Assembly (NCBI RefSeq): GCF_036924535.1
Contig: NZ_JAZHRT010000001.1
Coordinates: forward strand, 7,192,001 to 7,256,000
Direction of reading: 5' to 3'
DNA length: 64,000 nt
Origin: Bradyrhizobium sp. AZCC 2262
GTDB lineage: Bacteria > Pseudomonadota > Alphaproteobacteria > Rhizobiales > Xanthobacteraceae
Position numbers and translations under genes: made by a program. The first letter of the stretch is position 1, and every line of letters begins with the position of its first letter. This document shows positions 34,587 to 45,330 of this stretch, piece after piece. Under the pieces are notes generated by a model. That model worked only from the letters and a program-made list of their open reading frames with translations, was not told where the DNA came from and made no database searches.

Positions 34587-34904
34587 ATGAAATTCCGTCC
34601 GCTCCACGACCGTGTCGTGGTCAAACGCATCGATGCCGAAGATAAAACCGCAGGCGGCATCATCATTCCGGACAGTGCCAAGGAAAAGCCCTCGCAGGGC
34701 GAAATCGTCGCCGTGGGCCCGGGTGGCCGCGACGAAGCTGGTAAACTGATCCCGATCGACCTCAAGGTTGGCGACCGCGTGCTGTTCGGCAAATGGTCCG
34801 GCACCGAAGTCAAGATCGACGGCCAGGAGCTGTTGATCATGAAGGAAAGCGACGTCATGGGCGTCCTAACCGACGTTCCGGCTACCAAGAAGAAGGCCGC
34901 CTAA
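34587..34904 (+). CDS. groES: Co-chaperonin GroES
   Basis: The protein has 105 residues. It starts [15 protein letters not shown] and has the mobile loop [40 protein letters not shown] and the end ESDVMGVL. It forms the heptameric lid of the GroEL chamber. AAGGAGGACC precedes the ATG at 34587. It is followed by groEL after 136 bases that contain a palindromic repeat. Confidence 0.97.
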   Translation: MKFRPLHDRVVVKRIDAEDKTAGGIIIPDSAKEKPSQGEIVAVGPGGRDEAGKLIPIDLKVGDRVLFGKWSGTEVKIDGQELLIMKESDVMGVLTDVPATKKKAA

Positions 34905-34917
34905 CCGCACCCGCTCC

Positions 34918-36690
<1,773 letters not shown>

Positions 36691-36716
36691 CTCCAACCGT
36701 TCAGCGCACAACGATA

Positions 36717-36748
36717 AGAAAGGCCCGGCAGCATTGCTGGGCCTTTCT
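36717..36748 (+). terminator. Terminator after groEL
   Basis: AGAAAGGCCCGGCA (36717-36730) pairs with TGCTGGGCCTTTCT (36735-36748) around a 4-base loop, with one G-U pair. The A-rich left arm and T-rich right arm suggest a bidirectional rho-independent terminator. Confidence 0.85.
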
Positions 36749-37146
36749 GCACACAAGGCCACCGCCGCAGGGAGAAGTGGGTAGCAATTGAGGCTCGTCC
36801 AGTGAGCGCGTCTATTGGCGATATCTGACCGCCAGAATTTTTGCCGAGTTGCTGCGAGGAAATGTCCGGTTTGGGCGTATTCTCCTCAATGCCGATTGTC
36901 TGAAGACGATCGCAAAAAACCCTAGCTGCTTCGGCGCTATCTGCACCGCGCGCCGGTGGCGCCTTGGTGCGCCACAGCCCTCTCCTTTCACTAACGAAAT
37001 CTTAAGCATGATCCGAATTCCGCCGGTTCCCAGTGAGTTGCACAACTTCCTGATCACGCACGGCCTTCTAACTTTGCGGTGCAGCAACCATTTTCCGTCC
37101 AACGCCGGGCGGCGTCGACGATCGCTGCCGGTCACAAGGTCAGACG
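36749..37146. other. Intergenic stretch, no gene recognised
   Basis: About 400 bases between the groEL terminator and the PAS-GGDEF-EAL gene. Open frames here lack ribosome binding sites and protein-like composition. I see no clear palindrome or RNA gene; the promoter of the downstream gene must lie here. Confidence 0.5.
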
Positions 37147-39729
37147 ATGCACGCCTCCGATTGCCCTACGGTCGACACGACAGAATTCCTGCTGGCGGCG
37201 CTTGAGCAGGCGAGCGAGGCCGTCGTCATCATCGACGGTGACCTGCATATAAGCCATTTCAACGCTGCGGCGGAATCGATCTGGGGCGTACCGCGCACGG
37301 AGGTTCTCGGCTGCGATGCACGCGGCCTCGGCTTCGATGACCTGCAAAATGGCGCTGATTACGAGATCACGATCCGCCGCAACGACGGCAGCCGGATCCG
37401 GGCTCAGCTATCGGTATCGCGTGTCGAGATCGGGGGCCGAGCCAACTACATGGTCTTCGTTCGTGACACCACCGCGGAGGTCGAGCGACGCGAGAGGATC
37501 GCGTTGCTCAATCTGGTGGCCGACAAGACCAACCGCGCGGTCGTCGTCACCGATCGGAGGCTGCAGGTCGTCTACACCAACGCCGCGTTCTCCCGACTGT
37601 TCGGATACTCGCCTGAAGAAGCGCAAGGACGACAGGCGCACCGCTTGATCGGCAGCCGATTCACCGATCGCACGACGCTGGCGAAGCTGCCCCGCAAAAT
37701 CTTCGATGACAGCGGCGCTGAAGAGGAAATCCTGGGCTACGACAAGAACGGCGATGAAATCTGGGTCTCGGCCATGGTCAAGCCGTTCCGCAACGCCCGC
37801 GGACGGGTCAAGTACATCTTCGCCCTGTTGACCGATATCTCCGAAAACAAGCAGCTGAGGTCGTTGCAGCAGCTGATCATGGCGGCGCTCGCCGACGAAC
37901 TCCCGCTCACCGAGATCGCCGACCAGCTGTGCCGGCGCGTCGAAACCATCGCACCCGATGTCGTAGCTTCAGTGCTGCACGTCGATTCCGACGGGCTGGT
38001 GCACCCGCTGGGCGGACCCAGCCTGCCCGATGACTACTCCCGCGCGCTCGAAGGCGTCGCCATTGGTCCGGACGTCGGCTCGTGCGGGTCGGCGGCATAT
38101 TTCGGCAAGCCGGTGCTGGCCGAAGATCTCGACACCGACCCGCGCTGGCAGCCGTACAAGACGCGGCCGCTCGAGATCGGCCTGAAGGCCTGCTGGTCGA
38201 CGCCGATCAAGGCCAAGGACGGCCGCGTGATCGGGACCTTCGCGTTCTATTTCAGGGAATCCCGCGCGCCGAGCCGCTGGCACCAGCGGATCGTCGACGC
38301 CTGCGTTCACCTCGGTGCGCTGGCGATCGAGCGCAAGGAAGCGCGAGCCCAGATCGCCCGCCTCGCCTACCATGACATGCTGACCGGGCTGCCGAACCGC
38401 GCGCAATTGCGTGAGCTGATCGACCAGGCCATTGCGGACTGTCCCGCGGAAAAACAGCTCGCCCTGATATTTCTCGACCTCGACCATTTCAAGGACGTCA
38501 ACGACACGCTGGGACATTCGGCGGGCGACGCCCTGCTGATCGAGTTTACAAAACGGCTCCGCACCCGCATCCAGCCGTCCGATCTGCTGGGACGCCTGAG
38601 CGGCGACGAATTCGTCATCGTGTTGCCGAACTGCGATCCCGCCCGCGCCTCGCTGGTCGCCTCCAACATCACTGACGCGCTGGCGTCGCCGCTATGGATC
38701 GACAACAGGCAGGTGCCGATTTCCGCCAGCATGGGCATCAGCATCTATCCCGACAACGCGACCGATATCGATACGCTGATACAGCAGGCCGATGCCGCGA
38801 TGTACAAGGCCAAGCAGGCGGGCCGCTCCACCCACCGCTTCTTCAGCGCCGACATGAACCGGCTCGCCGAGCAGCGGCTCGTCTTCAGCGCGGCGCTCCG
38901 CCAGGCCATCGCCAATGACAGGCTGAGGCTCGTCTATCAACCGCAGACCCGAACCGTCGACGGCGCCCTCTACGGCGTTGAAGCGCTGGCGCGCTGGCAT
39001 GATCCCGATCTTGGCGAAGTGCCGCCTTCGAAATTCATCCCGCTGGCCGAGGAAGTCGGCCTGATCGAACAGATCGGCCTGTGGTCGATCCGCGAGGCAT
39101 GCCGGCAAATGGGCGCGTGGCGCCATGCCGGGCTGGACGTCCCCTGCGTGGCGGTCAACCTGTCCCCGCTCAATTTCCAGAATGCGAAGCTCGCGGCCGT
39201 GGTGGCGGAGACCCTCGCGGCGAACGGCCTTCCGCCTGAGACATTGATGCTCGAGATCACCGAAGGCGTGCTGGTGAACGAGCGTTCGGCCGCGATCGAA
39301 ACCATGAATGCGATACGCAGGCTCGGCGTCGGCCTGTCGCTGGACGATTTCGGGACCGGCTATTCAAGCCTGAGCCGGCTGGCGCACTTGCCGATCCGCG
39401 AATTGAAGATCGATCGCAGCTTCATGCGCAACATCGAGCGCGACGCCAGCGCGCTCGCGATCGCCACTGCCGTCGTCCGCGTCGGCCAGAGCCTGAAAAT
39501 GGCTGTTGTCGCCGAGGGCGTCGAAACCGAGGGCCAGCGCAAGCTGCTGGCCGGGCTCGGCTGCGACGTCGTGCAGGGATACCTCTGCGCGCCTGGGATG
39601 TCGCCCGAAGCGTTCGAGCGATGGCTGCTCGACCATGTCGCTGAGCAAGCCCGCGCGATGCGCAAGAGCATCGAGGAGGCCCGTTCGCAACCGACGCCGT
39701 CGTTGCTGATCGCTTCCACCGGCGGTTGA
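37147..39729 (+). CDS. DosP-like PAS-PAS-GAF-GGDEF-EAL phosphodiesterase
   Basis: The protein has 860 residues: PAS-A about 15-115, PAS-B about 125-235, GAF about 250-400, GGDEF about 410-560, EAL about 575-835. The architecture and sequence follow E. coli DosP closely, notably YGVEALARWHDPDLGEVPPS and FIPLAEEVGLIEQIG. The cyclase site reads SGDEF, degenerate at the first Gly. The EAL residues are complete (EALARW, VNLSPLNF, LEITEG, LDDFGTGYSS, KIDRSF, AEGVETEGQ), so c-di-GMP hydrolysis is the likely activity. In PAS-A the only histidines (HISHF) precede the region carrying the DosP haem ligand, so haem binding is doubtful. Cytoplasmic, single gene. Confidence 0.92.
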   Translation: MHASDCPTVDTTEFLLAALEQASEAVVIIDGDLHISHFNAAAESIWGVPRTEVLGCDARGLGFDDLQNGADYEITIRRNDGSRIRAQLSVSRVEIGGRANYMVFVRDTTAEVERRERIALLNLVADKTNRAVVVTDRRLQVVYTNAAFSRLFGYSPEEAQGRQAHRLIGSRFTDRTTLAKLPRKIFDDSGAEEEILGYDKNGDEIWVSAMVKPFRNARGRVKYIFALLTDISENKQLRSLQQLIMAALADELPLTEIADQLCRRVETIAPDVVASVLHVDSDGLVHPLGGPSLPDDYSRALEGVAIGPDVGSCGSAAYFGKPVLAEDLDTDPRWQPYKTRPLEIGLKACWSTPIKAKDGRVIGTFAFYFRESRAPSRWHQRIVDACVHLGALAIERKEARAQIARLAYHDMLTGLPNRAQLRELIDQAIADCPAEKQLALIFLDLDHFKDVNDTLGHSAGDALLIEFTKRLRTRIQPSDLLGRLSGDEFVIVLPNCDPARASLVASNITDALASPLWIDNRQVPISASMGISIYPDNATDIDTLIQQADAAMYKAKQAGRSTHRFFSADMNRLAEQRLVFSAALRQAIANDRLRLVYQPQTRTVDGALYGVEALARWHDPDLGEVPPSKFIPLAEEVGLIEQIGLWSIREACRQMGAWRHAGLDVPCVAVNLSPLNFQNAKLAAVVAETLAANGLPPETLMLEITEGVLVNERSAAIETMNAIRRLGVGLSLDDFGTGYSSLSRLAHLPIRELKIDRSFMRNIERDASALAIATAVVRVGQSLKMAVVAEGVETEGQRKLLAGLGCDVVQGYLCAPGMSPEAFERWLLDHVAEQARAMRKSIEEARSQPTPSLLIASTGG

Positions 39730-39732
39730 CCG

Positions 39733-39800
39733 AAGGGTAGGCACGCTTCCGCCTTCGCTCGTTGAGCTGCGGCGAGACAAGTCGCTTTGCCCACCCTACA
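39733..39800. repeat. Short inverted repeat (GGGTAGGCA..TGCCCACCCTA)
   Basis: GAAGGGTAGGCACGC and GCTTTGCCCACCCTAC pair imperfectly across about 35 bases. It lies between convergent genes and may act as a terminator or a minor dispersed repeat. Confidence 0.5.
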
Positions 39801-39810
39801 GACCGACCCC

Positions 39811-40962
39811 TTACTTCGCCGGGGTGTACTTGCCGTCCTTCACGGTCAAAATGATGCGCGAGCGGTCGTCGAGGCCGTAGCGATCCTTTTCGGTGAAGTT
39901 GTAGACACCCTGGCTTGCCGCGATGTCCTTCTCGGTCATCATGGCCTGGCGGAGCGCCTCGCGGAATTCCGGCGTACCCGGCTTCGCCGTCTTCAACGCC
40001 ACCGGCACGATCCGCTTGAGCACCTCGAAGGCGTCGTAGGAATGTCCGGCGAACTGGCTGCGGCTGTTGGCGCCGTATTTTGCCTCGTAGGCGGTGTTGA
40101 GCGCGAGACCCGGCTTCTTCGTCATTGCGCTGTCGGGCTGGGATTCCGGCGACATCACCGGACCCGACGCCATGATCACGCCTTCCGCCGCAGGACCCGC
40201 GATACGGATGAAGTCCATGCTGGCGGCCCCGTGGGTCTGATAGATGAGCCCCTTGTAGCCGCGCTCGCGCAGCGTGCTCTGCGGCAACGCTGCCGCGGTG
40301 CCGGAAGCGCCGACGAGAACCGCGTCGGGATTGGCGGCGACGAGTTTCAGCACCTGTCCGGCGACCGAGGTATCCGGCCGGGCAAAGCGCTCTTCGGTGG
40401 CCATGGTCAGGCCCATCGGAACGGCCTGAGCCTTGAAGTCGTTGACCCAGAGGTCGCCATAGGAATCGGAGTACCCGATATAGCCGACGGTCTTGATGCC
40501 ATGCGCCTTCATGTGCTCGTACAGCACTTTGCCCATGATCGGGATTGGCTGCGGCATGGCTACCGACCACTTCATGCGCGCTTCGTTGATCGGGAACGGC
40601 GCGAGGCCGAAATGCGGGATCCCCGCCTCATTTGCAACGGTGGAGACCGCGACCGTCGGCGGTGTCGTCGAAGAGCCCATAATGATATCGGCTTTGGATT
40701 CAGTCACGAAGCGCCGCGCATTGGTGGTCGCGGCCGTGGGATCGCCACCATCGTCGAGCACGATGACCTTGACCGGCACGCCGCCGATTTCCTTCGGCAC
40801 GAAGTCGAGTGCGTTGCGCTCGGGAATACCAAGGGCTGCCGCAGGCCCCGTCGTGGTGACGGAAATGCCGATCGTGATCTCGTTGGTCTGGGCGACAGCA
40901 GGCGCGCCCGCCAGTGCGAGGGCTGCTACGACAGACGCAGCGGACAGAAAACCCTTCTTCAT
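39811..40962 (-). CDS. Liv-type periplasmic substrate-binding protein (orphan)
   Basis: The protein has 383 residues with a signal peptide ending AGAPAVA before QTNEITIGISVTTTGPAAALG. The Peripla_BP_6 fold is shown by IVLDDGGDPTAATTNARRFV, IPHFGLAPFP and GYIGYSDSYGDLWVND. It is unlike the four paralogs at 18.5-24 kb. GGGAGG precedes the ATG. No permease or ATPase lies beside it. It follows the hydroxycinnamate-type genes on the same strand, as binding-protein genes do in the Agrobacterium hydroxycinnamate locus, so an aromatic ligand is plausible. It could partner the SBP-less Liv operon at 28.5-32 kb. Confidence 0.9.
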   Translation of the reverse strand: MKKGFLSAASVVAALALAGAPAVAQTNEITIGISVTTTGPAAALGIPERNALDFVPKEIGGVPVKVIVLDDGGDPTAATTNARRFVTESKADIIMGSSTTPPTVAVSTVANEAGIPHFGLAPFPINEARMKWSVAMPQPIPIMGKVLYEHMKAHGIKTVGYIGYSDSYGDLWVNDFKAQAVPMGLTMATEERFARPDTSVAGQVLKLVAANPDAVLVGASGTAAALPQSTLRERGYKGLIYQTHGAASMDFIRIAGPAAEGVIMASGPVMSPESQPDSAMTKKPGLALNTAYEAKYGANSRSQFAGHSYDAFEVLKRIVPVALKTAKPGTPEFREALRQAMMTEKDIAASQGVYNFTEKDRYGLDDRSRIILTVKDGKYTPAK

Positions 40963-41049
40963 TCATTCCTCCCTTGATTATCTATTTATCGTTTAAGCAA
41001 AATCCTGTGAGCTGTTCAGCCCCTTCTTTAGGTCATGCAGGGGGCTGAG

Positions 41050-41487
41050 TCAGCCCCGGGGACTGAGTGAGCCCTGCATGAACCGCTCGATGATCTCCTG
41101 CGGCATCGGAGCCGATTTCAGCCGTGCGGGGTCATCCGGATGCTTGCCGACCAGCACGCGGGTCTCGAACGCTTCGATGGCCAGAGCCTCGCCCTTGAAC
41201 ACATTGTGGACCACCTCGAAGGAGGATCGCTTGAAACTCTCGATCCGGCTTTCGATTCTGATCCAGTCGCCATGGGTGGAGGGGATGTGGAATTTCGCCC
41301 GCGTGTCCACCATCGGTATGCCGACCAGGCCGTATTTGTGGATGATGTCCTGTTTCGAAAAACCGGCGGCTTCGAACATGATCGAGGTCGAATCGTCGAA
41401 CATCGCGAAGTAACGCGGGTAGTAGACGATGTTGGCGGGGTCGCAGTCGCCCCACTGGATCTGTACGTCGCGCGAATGGACGAACAT
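41050..41487 (-). CDS. 4-hydroxybenzoyl-CoA thioesterase-type hotdog protein
   Basis: The protein has 145 residues. The 4HBT hotdog motif is clear: QIQWGDCDPANIVYYPRYFA, with the catalytic Asp in G-D-C-D-P, followed by VDTRAKFHIPSTHGDWIRIE. It hydrolyses aromatic or short acyl-CoA thioesters. Here it could release 4-hydroxybenzoate or vanillate at the end of a CoA-dependent side-chain shortening pathway. No ribosome binding site is seen before the ATG; instead AGATATATCT (41489-41498) abuts the start. Confidence 0.86.
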   Translation of the reverse strand: MFVHSRDVQIQWGDCDPANIVYYPRYFAMFDDSTSIMFEAAGFSKQDIIHKYGLVGIPMVDTRAKFHIPSTHGDWIRIESRIESFKRSSFEVVHNVFKGEALAIEAFETRVLVGKHPDDPARLKSAPMPQEIIERFMQGSLSPRG

Positions 41488-41488
41488 G

Positions 41489-41498
41489 AGATATATCT
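41489..41498. promoter_or_regulatory. Small palindrome next to the thioesterase start
   Basis: AGATATATCT is a perfect 10-base palindrome directly upstream of the minus-strand start codon at 41487, replacing the expected ribosome binding site. It may be a regulatory site; evidence is thin. Confidence 0.3.
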
Positions 41499-41511
41499 AA
41501 TTTCTTTGTTG

Positions 41512-41560
41512 GAGCATGATCTACACGGAAAACCGCTTCGCACTTTTCCGGATCATGCTC
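41512..41560. repeat. Palindromic repeat (GAGCATGATC family, second copy)
   Basis: GAGCATGATC and GATCATGCTC enclose CGGAAAACCG and CTTTTCCG, matching 24034-24082 in arms and length. It separates the SDR and thioesterase genes. Confidence 0.88.
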
Positions 41561-42321
41561 TAGCGCGGCGCCATGCGAAGCGCGGCATCGAGCCGCACCA
41601 CTTCGCCGTTCAAATACGGGTTGTCGATCATGTGCAGCGCCAGCGACGCGAACTCGTCGGCCTGGCCGAGCCTACGCGGGAACGGGATCGAGGCGGCGAG
41701 CGAATCCTGCGCCTCCTGCGGCAAATTGGCGAGCAAGGGCGTGAGGAACAGGCCGGGTGCGATCGTCAGCACGCGAATGCCGAACTGCGCCAGTTCGCGC
41801 GCGATCGGCAACGTCATGGCGACGATGCCGCCCTTGGAAGCCGAATAGGCTGATTGACCGATCTGTCCGTCATAGGCCGCGACCGAGGCGGTGGAGATCA
41901 CGACGCCGCGCTCGCCGGTCGCAAGCGGCTCCAGCTTCGACATGCCAGCCGTCGCCAGCCGCAGCATGTTGAAGGAGCCGATCAGGTTGACCTTGATCAC
42001 CTTGTCGAAATCGCCGAGCGCCATCGGGCCTTCCTTGCCGATCACGCGCTTGGCGACGCCAATGCCGGCGCAGTTTACGAGAACGCGCGCCGGGCCGTGG
42101 GCCGCCGCAGCCTTGGCGATCGCGACTTCCGCCGAGGCGGCGTCGGAGACGTCGCAGATCACGGCTGTGCCGCCGATTTCAGCGGCAACGGTTTCCGCCA
42201 GCTTGGCGTTGAGATCGCAGACCGCGACCTTGGCGCCCTGCGCCGCGAGCCGGCGCGCGGTCGCCGCGCCCAATCCCGATGCGCCGCCGGTGACGATGGC
42301 GGCCTGGTCCTTCAACTGCAT
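41560..42321 (-). CDS. SDR-family dehydrogenase, 3-hydroxyacyl-CoA dehydrogenase type
   Basis: The protein has 253 residues. The cofactor loop is VTGGASGLGAATARRLAAQG (about 10-29) with VAVCDLN after it, whose Asp favours NAD. NCAGIG, VVISTASVAAYDG (Ser) and QSAYSASKGG (Tyr-Lys) complete the active site. It resembles type II 3-hydroxyacyl-CoA dehydrogenases (HSD10). In context it would oxidise the 3-hydroxy-phenylpropionyl-CoA made by the upstream ligase and hydratase. GGGAGAATATC precedes the ATG. Confidence 0.89.
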   Translation of the reverse strand: MQLKDQAAIVTGGASGLGAATARRLAAQGAKVAVCDLNAKLAETVAAEIGGTAVICDVSDAASAEVAIAKAAAAHGPARVLVNCAGIGVAKRVIGKEGPMALGDFDKVIKVNLIGSFNMLRLATAGMSKLEPLATGERGVVISTASVAAYDGQIGQSAYSASKGGIVAMTLPIARELAQFGIRVLTIAPGLFLTPLLANLPQEAQDSLAASIPFPRRLGQADEFASLALHMIDNPYLNGEVVRLDAALRMAPR

Positions 42322-42356
42322 GATATTCTCCCTGACGAGCTCTTGTTCGAATTTTG

Positions 42357-44243
42357 CTAAAGCGTAATCACCTGCGCCGGCGGCGCGGGCGAATAAATCT
42401 CCTCGATCAGCGCGTTGCGATTTTCCAACACCGCGCGCTGGTTGATCGAGCCCTTGTCGGTGACCTCGCCGCGATCGATCGACAGCGGCGTATCGAGCAG
42501 CACCGCGCGCACGATCCGGGTCGACGAGCCTGTCGCGCCCGCGACAAGCGCCTGAAAGCGTTCGCGGAAGGCCGCAACGATCAGCGGGTCGGACGCCGCA
42601 GTGGCCAGATCGTCTGATGGAAGCGTCGGATTGATCAGGCGGCAGCCGTCGAGATCGAGCACGACGAGCGCCGATATTTCGTCGCGGTTGATGCCGGCAA
42701 TGACAACGTCGCGTACCAGCGGCGCGCAGGCCGCAACGAAGCGCGCGCGCAACGGACCAACGCTGACCCAGGTCCCGCTGGCGAGCTTGAAGTCTTCGCC
42801 GGTGCGGCCGTCGAAATCGAACCCGGCGCCGAAATTATCGGGGTCGACCGGCTTCAGCGCATCGCCCATTTTGTAGAAGCCTTCCTCGTCGAAGGCCTTC
42901 GCGGTCATATCAGGCTGACGCCAATAGCCCGGCATGACGTTCGGCCCCTTGGCGCGAACCTCGAGCTTGCCGTTGTTGGGCACGAGCTTGGCATCATTGC
43001 CCAGCACCGGCAGCCCGACGTGGCCGGAGCGGCTGGTGTGCGGATTGACCGACATGAAGAACGGCGCGGTCTCGGTGGCGCCGAGACCGGTCAGCATCGG
43101 CACACGATAGCCGGTTTCCTGCACGGAAAGTTCGTCGAGACTGTTCCAGACGAAGGCCGACAGCGCCGCGCCCGAGAAGAACATCGCATGGAGGCGGCCG
43201 AAGAATTTTTTGCGCAAGGCTGAGTCATCGCGCAAGTATGGCAGCAGCGATTCATAACCCTTGGGCACGTTGAAATAGACCGTCGGCGAAATCTCCTGGA
43301 GATTGCGCACGGTCTCCTCGATGCCGCCGGGCATCGGCTTGCCCTCGTCGAGATACATCGAGCCGCCATTGTAGAGCGTGAGCCCGATATTGTGATTGCC
43401 GCCAAAGGTGTGATTCCACGGCAGCCAGTCGACGATAACCGGCGGCTCGTCCTTCAGGAACGCCAGCGTCTCGCGCAGCATCACCTGGTTGGCGCAGATC
43501 ATGCGCTGGGTATTGATGACCGCCTTCGGGTTGCCGGTCGAGCCCGACGTCAGCAGGAATTTTGCGATCGTCTCCGGGCCGATGGCCTCGTGCACCGCGT
43601 CGAGACGCGGGTGCAACGGCGCAGCCATCAGGTCCGCCAGCGTGGTGACGTCGCGGCCGGGCACGGCGCCACGCGATGCCGCGATTTCAGTACCGGCGGA
43701 CACATTGGCAACCAGCGCATCGGCGAATTTCGTGGCGTCGTCCGCGAAAACGAGGCCCGGCGTCAACAGCTTCATCAGATAGCTGAGCTTGCCGTAGTCC
43801 CGCGACACCAGCGAATAGGCCGCCGATACCGGACAGACGGGAATGCCGGCATAGAGCGCGCCAAACGCCATCAATGCATGATCGATCGAATTGCCGGACA
43901 GGATGACGACCGGCTTCTCGGCCGAAAGGCCGCGCGCCAGCAACGCAGAGGCGATGTGCCGCGAGGAGGCGAGCAGCTCCGCATAGGTGATCTGCCGCCA
44001 GCCCCGTGCGGTGTTGCGCTCCGCCATGAAGACCCGATCGGGCGCGGCCGCGGCCCAATGATGCAAGCGGTCGGTGAGCCGCACCGGATAGTCGCGCAGC
44101 TGGGTTTTCGGACGCAGATAGATGGTGCCGTTGTCGCGGCGCTCGACATGCACCGCGGGCGTGCCGAAAGAGATCGGGCGCAGCGGACGATCGGCGCGCG
44201 CGGCGGATTCGGTCGAGGCGGACATGCTGGGCTTGGCGCTCAT
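42357..44243 (-). CDS. fcs: Feruloyl-CoA synthase-like acid-CoA ligase
   Basis: The protein has 628 residues, the length of the feruloyl-CoA synthase group and longer than ordinary ligases. Motifs are LLTSGSTGNPKAVINTQRM (phosphate loop), VDWLPWNHTFGGNHNIG (typical of this group), GLGATETAPFF (A5), YKMGDALKPVD and the late RTGEDFKLASGTWVSVGPLR (A8 hinge). It activates a hydroxycinnamate such as ferulate or p-coumarate to its CoA ester using ATP. It starts one base after the stop of the hydratase gene, so the two are cotranscribed. Substrate assignment rests on family and neighbours. Confidence 0.86.
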   Translation of the reverse strand: MSAKPSMSASTESAARADRPLRPISFGTPAVHVERRDNGTIYLRPKTQLRDYPVRLTDRLHHWAAAAPDRVFMAERNTARGWRQITYAELLASSRHIASALLARGLSAEKPVVILSGNSIDHALMAFGALYAGIPVCPVSAAYSLVSRDYGKLSYLMKLLTPGLVFADDATKFADALVANVSAGTEIAASRGAVPGRDVTTLADLMAAPLHPRLDAVHEAIGPETIAKFLLTSGSTGNPKAVINTQRMICANQVMLRETLAFLKDEPPVIVDWLPWNHTFGGNHNIGLTLYNGGSMYLDEGKPMPGGIEETVRNLQEISPTVYFNVPKGYESLLPYLRDDSALRKKFFGRLHAMFFSGAALSAFVWNSLDELSVQETGYRVPMLTGLGATETAPFFMSVNPHTSRSGHVGLPVLGNDAKLVPNNGKLEVRAKGPNVMPGYWRQPDMTAKAFDEEGFYKMGDALKPVDPDNFGAGFDFDGRTGEDFKLASGTWVSVGPLRARFVAACAPLVRDVVIAGINRDEISALVVLDLDGCRLINPTLPSDDLATAASDPLIVAAFRERFQALVAGATGSSTRIVRAVLLDTPLSIDRGEVTDKGSINQRAVLENRNALIEEIYSPAPPAQVITL

Positions 44244-44244
44244 G

Positions 44245-45045
44245 TCAGGTCGGCTTCACCTTTGCGGTCTTGTGGTCGAGAAACGCGCGAATGCGGCGCT
44301 TTGCCTCTTTGTCGCTCTGCGCCACCGTCGCCATCAGCGATTCCATCAACAGGCCGGTCTGCGGATTGGCTTCCGCGATCATCGGCAACGCCTGCAGCAC
44401 CGCGAAATTGGTCAGCGGCGCGTTCGCAGCGACGCGTTCGGCCAGCTCCAGCGCCTTCGGCAGCGCGCCGCCGGCATCCGTGAGGTATTGCGAGAAGCCA
44501 TAGGCCGAGCCTTCAGTGGCCGAATAGACCCGGCCCGTCAGCATCATGTCGATCATCCGCGCCACCCCGATCAGCCGCGGCAGCCGCACCGATCCGCCGC
44601 CGCCGACGAAAATGCCGCGCTGGCCCTCAGGCAGCGCAAAATAGGCTGACGGTTCGGCGACGCGGATATGCGCCGCGCAGGCCAGTTCCAGGCCGCCGCC
44701 GATCACCGCGCCCTTCAGCGCCGCGATCACGGGGATGCGGCTATACTGGATACGGTCGAACACCCGGTGCCACATCTGGGAGTGCCGCAGGCCTTCGGTC
44801 GCGTCATGCTCGGTCAGTTCGGACAGGTCGAGGCCGGAGGAGAAATGGTCACCGATGCCATGGATCACCACCGCGCCGACGTCATCAGGAAGATTGGAGA
44901 AACAATCCTGGATCGCCAGGATGATGCCGTCGTTCAGCGCATTGCGCTTGGCCGGGCGGTTGAGGCCCACGGTCAGCACCGCGCCCGTCTGCTCGATCTT
45001 GAGCAGGCCGGATTGACCCGCAGCGGCGGTGGAGGCGTTTCCCAT
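44245..45045 (-). CDS. Enoyl-CoA hydratase/crotonase of the hydroxycinnamate-type operon
   Basis: The protein has 266 residues. The oxyanion loop is IGGGLELACAAHIRVAEPSA and the first catalytic Glu is in FALPEGQRGIFVGGGGSVR. The position of the second crotonase Glu reads Asp (MIDMM). GIGDHFSSGLDLSEL is the CoA-binding block. It should hydrate feruloyl- or coumaroyl-CoA; whether it also cleaves to an aldehyde (lyase) or passes the product to the SDR is open, but no vanillin dehydrogenase gene is nearby. It is the first gene of the operon. Its promoter overlaps a perfect palindrome (45070-45092). Confidence 0.86.
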   Translation of the reverse strand: MGNASTAAAGQSGLLKIEQTGAVLTVGLNRPAKRNALNDGIILAIQDCFSNLPDDVGAVVIHGIGDHFSSGLDLSELTEHDATEGLRHSQMWHRVFDRIQYSRIPVIAALKGAVIGGGLELACAAHIRVAEPSAYFALPEGQRGIFVGGGGSVRLPRLIGVARMIDMMLTGRVYSATEGSAYGFSQYLTDAGGALPKALELAERVAANAPLTNFAVLQALPMIAEANPQTGLLMESLMATVAQSDKEAKRRIRAFLDHKTAKVKPT

Positions 45046-45069
45046 GGGCGTATGTTACTTCCTGTGCAG

Positions 45070-45092
45070 AATCGTTATATTTTATAACGATT
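45070..45092 (-). promoter_or_regulatory. Perfect palindrome overlapping the hydratase promoter
   Basis: AATCGTTATA and TATAACGATT are exact inverted complements around TTT. On the minus strand a TTGACT (45101-45106 on the plus strand as AGTCAA) stands at -35 distance from the AT-rich core, so the palindrome covers the -10 region. This fits an operator for a MarR-type repressor such as those that control hydroxycinnamate operons; the binding protein is not identified. Confidence 0.68.
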
Positions 45093-45120
45093 TTGGCAGG
45101 AGTCAATGAGGGAAGTTTAC

Positions 45121-45315
45121 CCTCCCCTGGAGGGTCGAGACGAGCGAAGCTCGCTCCTGGGTCGACGCGAAGCGGCGGGGCGGGGTGACGGTCTCACCTC
45201 ACGATCAGTGCCCGAGTGGAGAGATCACCCCGCCCCATCTCACATTTCGCTGCGCTCAATGTGAGCCGACCCCAAGAGCGAGCTTCGCTCGTCTCGACCC
45301 CTCCAGGAGAGGGTG
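45121..45315. repeat. Large imperfect inverted repeat
   Basis: Left part: CCCTGGAGGGTCGAGACGAG, CGAAGCTCGCTC. Right part: GAGCGAGCTTCGCTCG, TCTCGACCCCTCCAGGAG. Inner arms GGCGGGGCGGGGTGA and TCACCCCGCCCC also pair. It fills the gap between the DUF3237 gene and the hydratase operon and resembles the dispersed GGGAGAGGG-type elements. Confidence 0.78.
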
Positions 45316-45330
45316 AGAGAAGCGCGTGCT

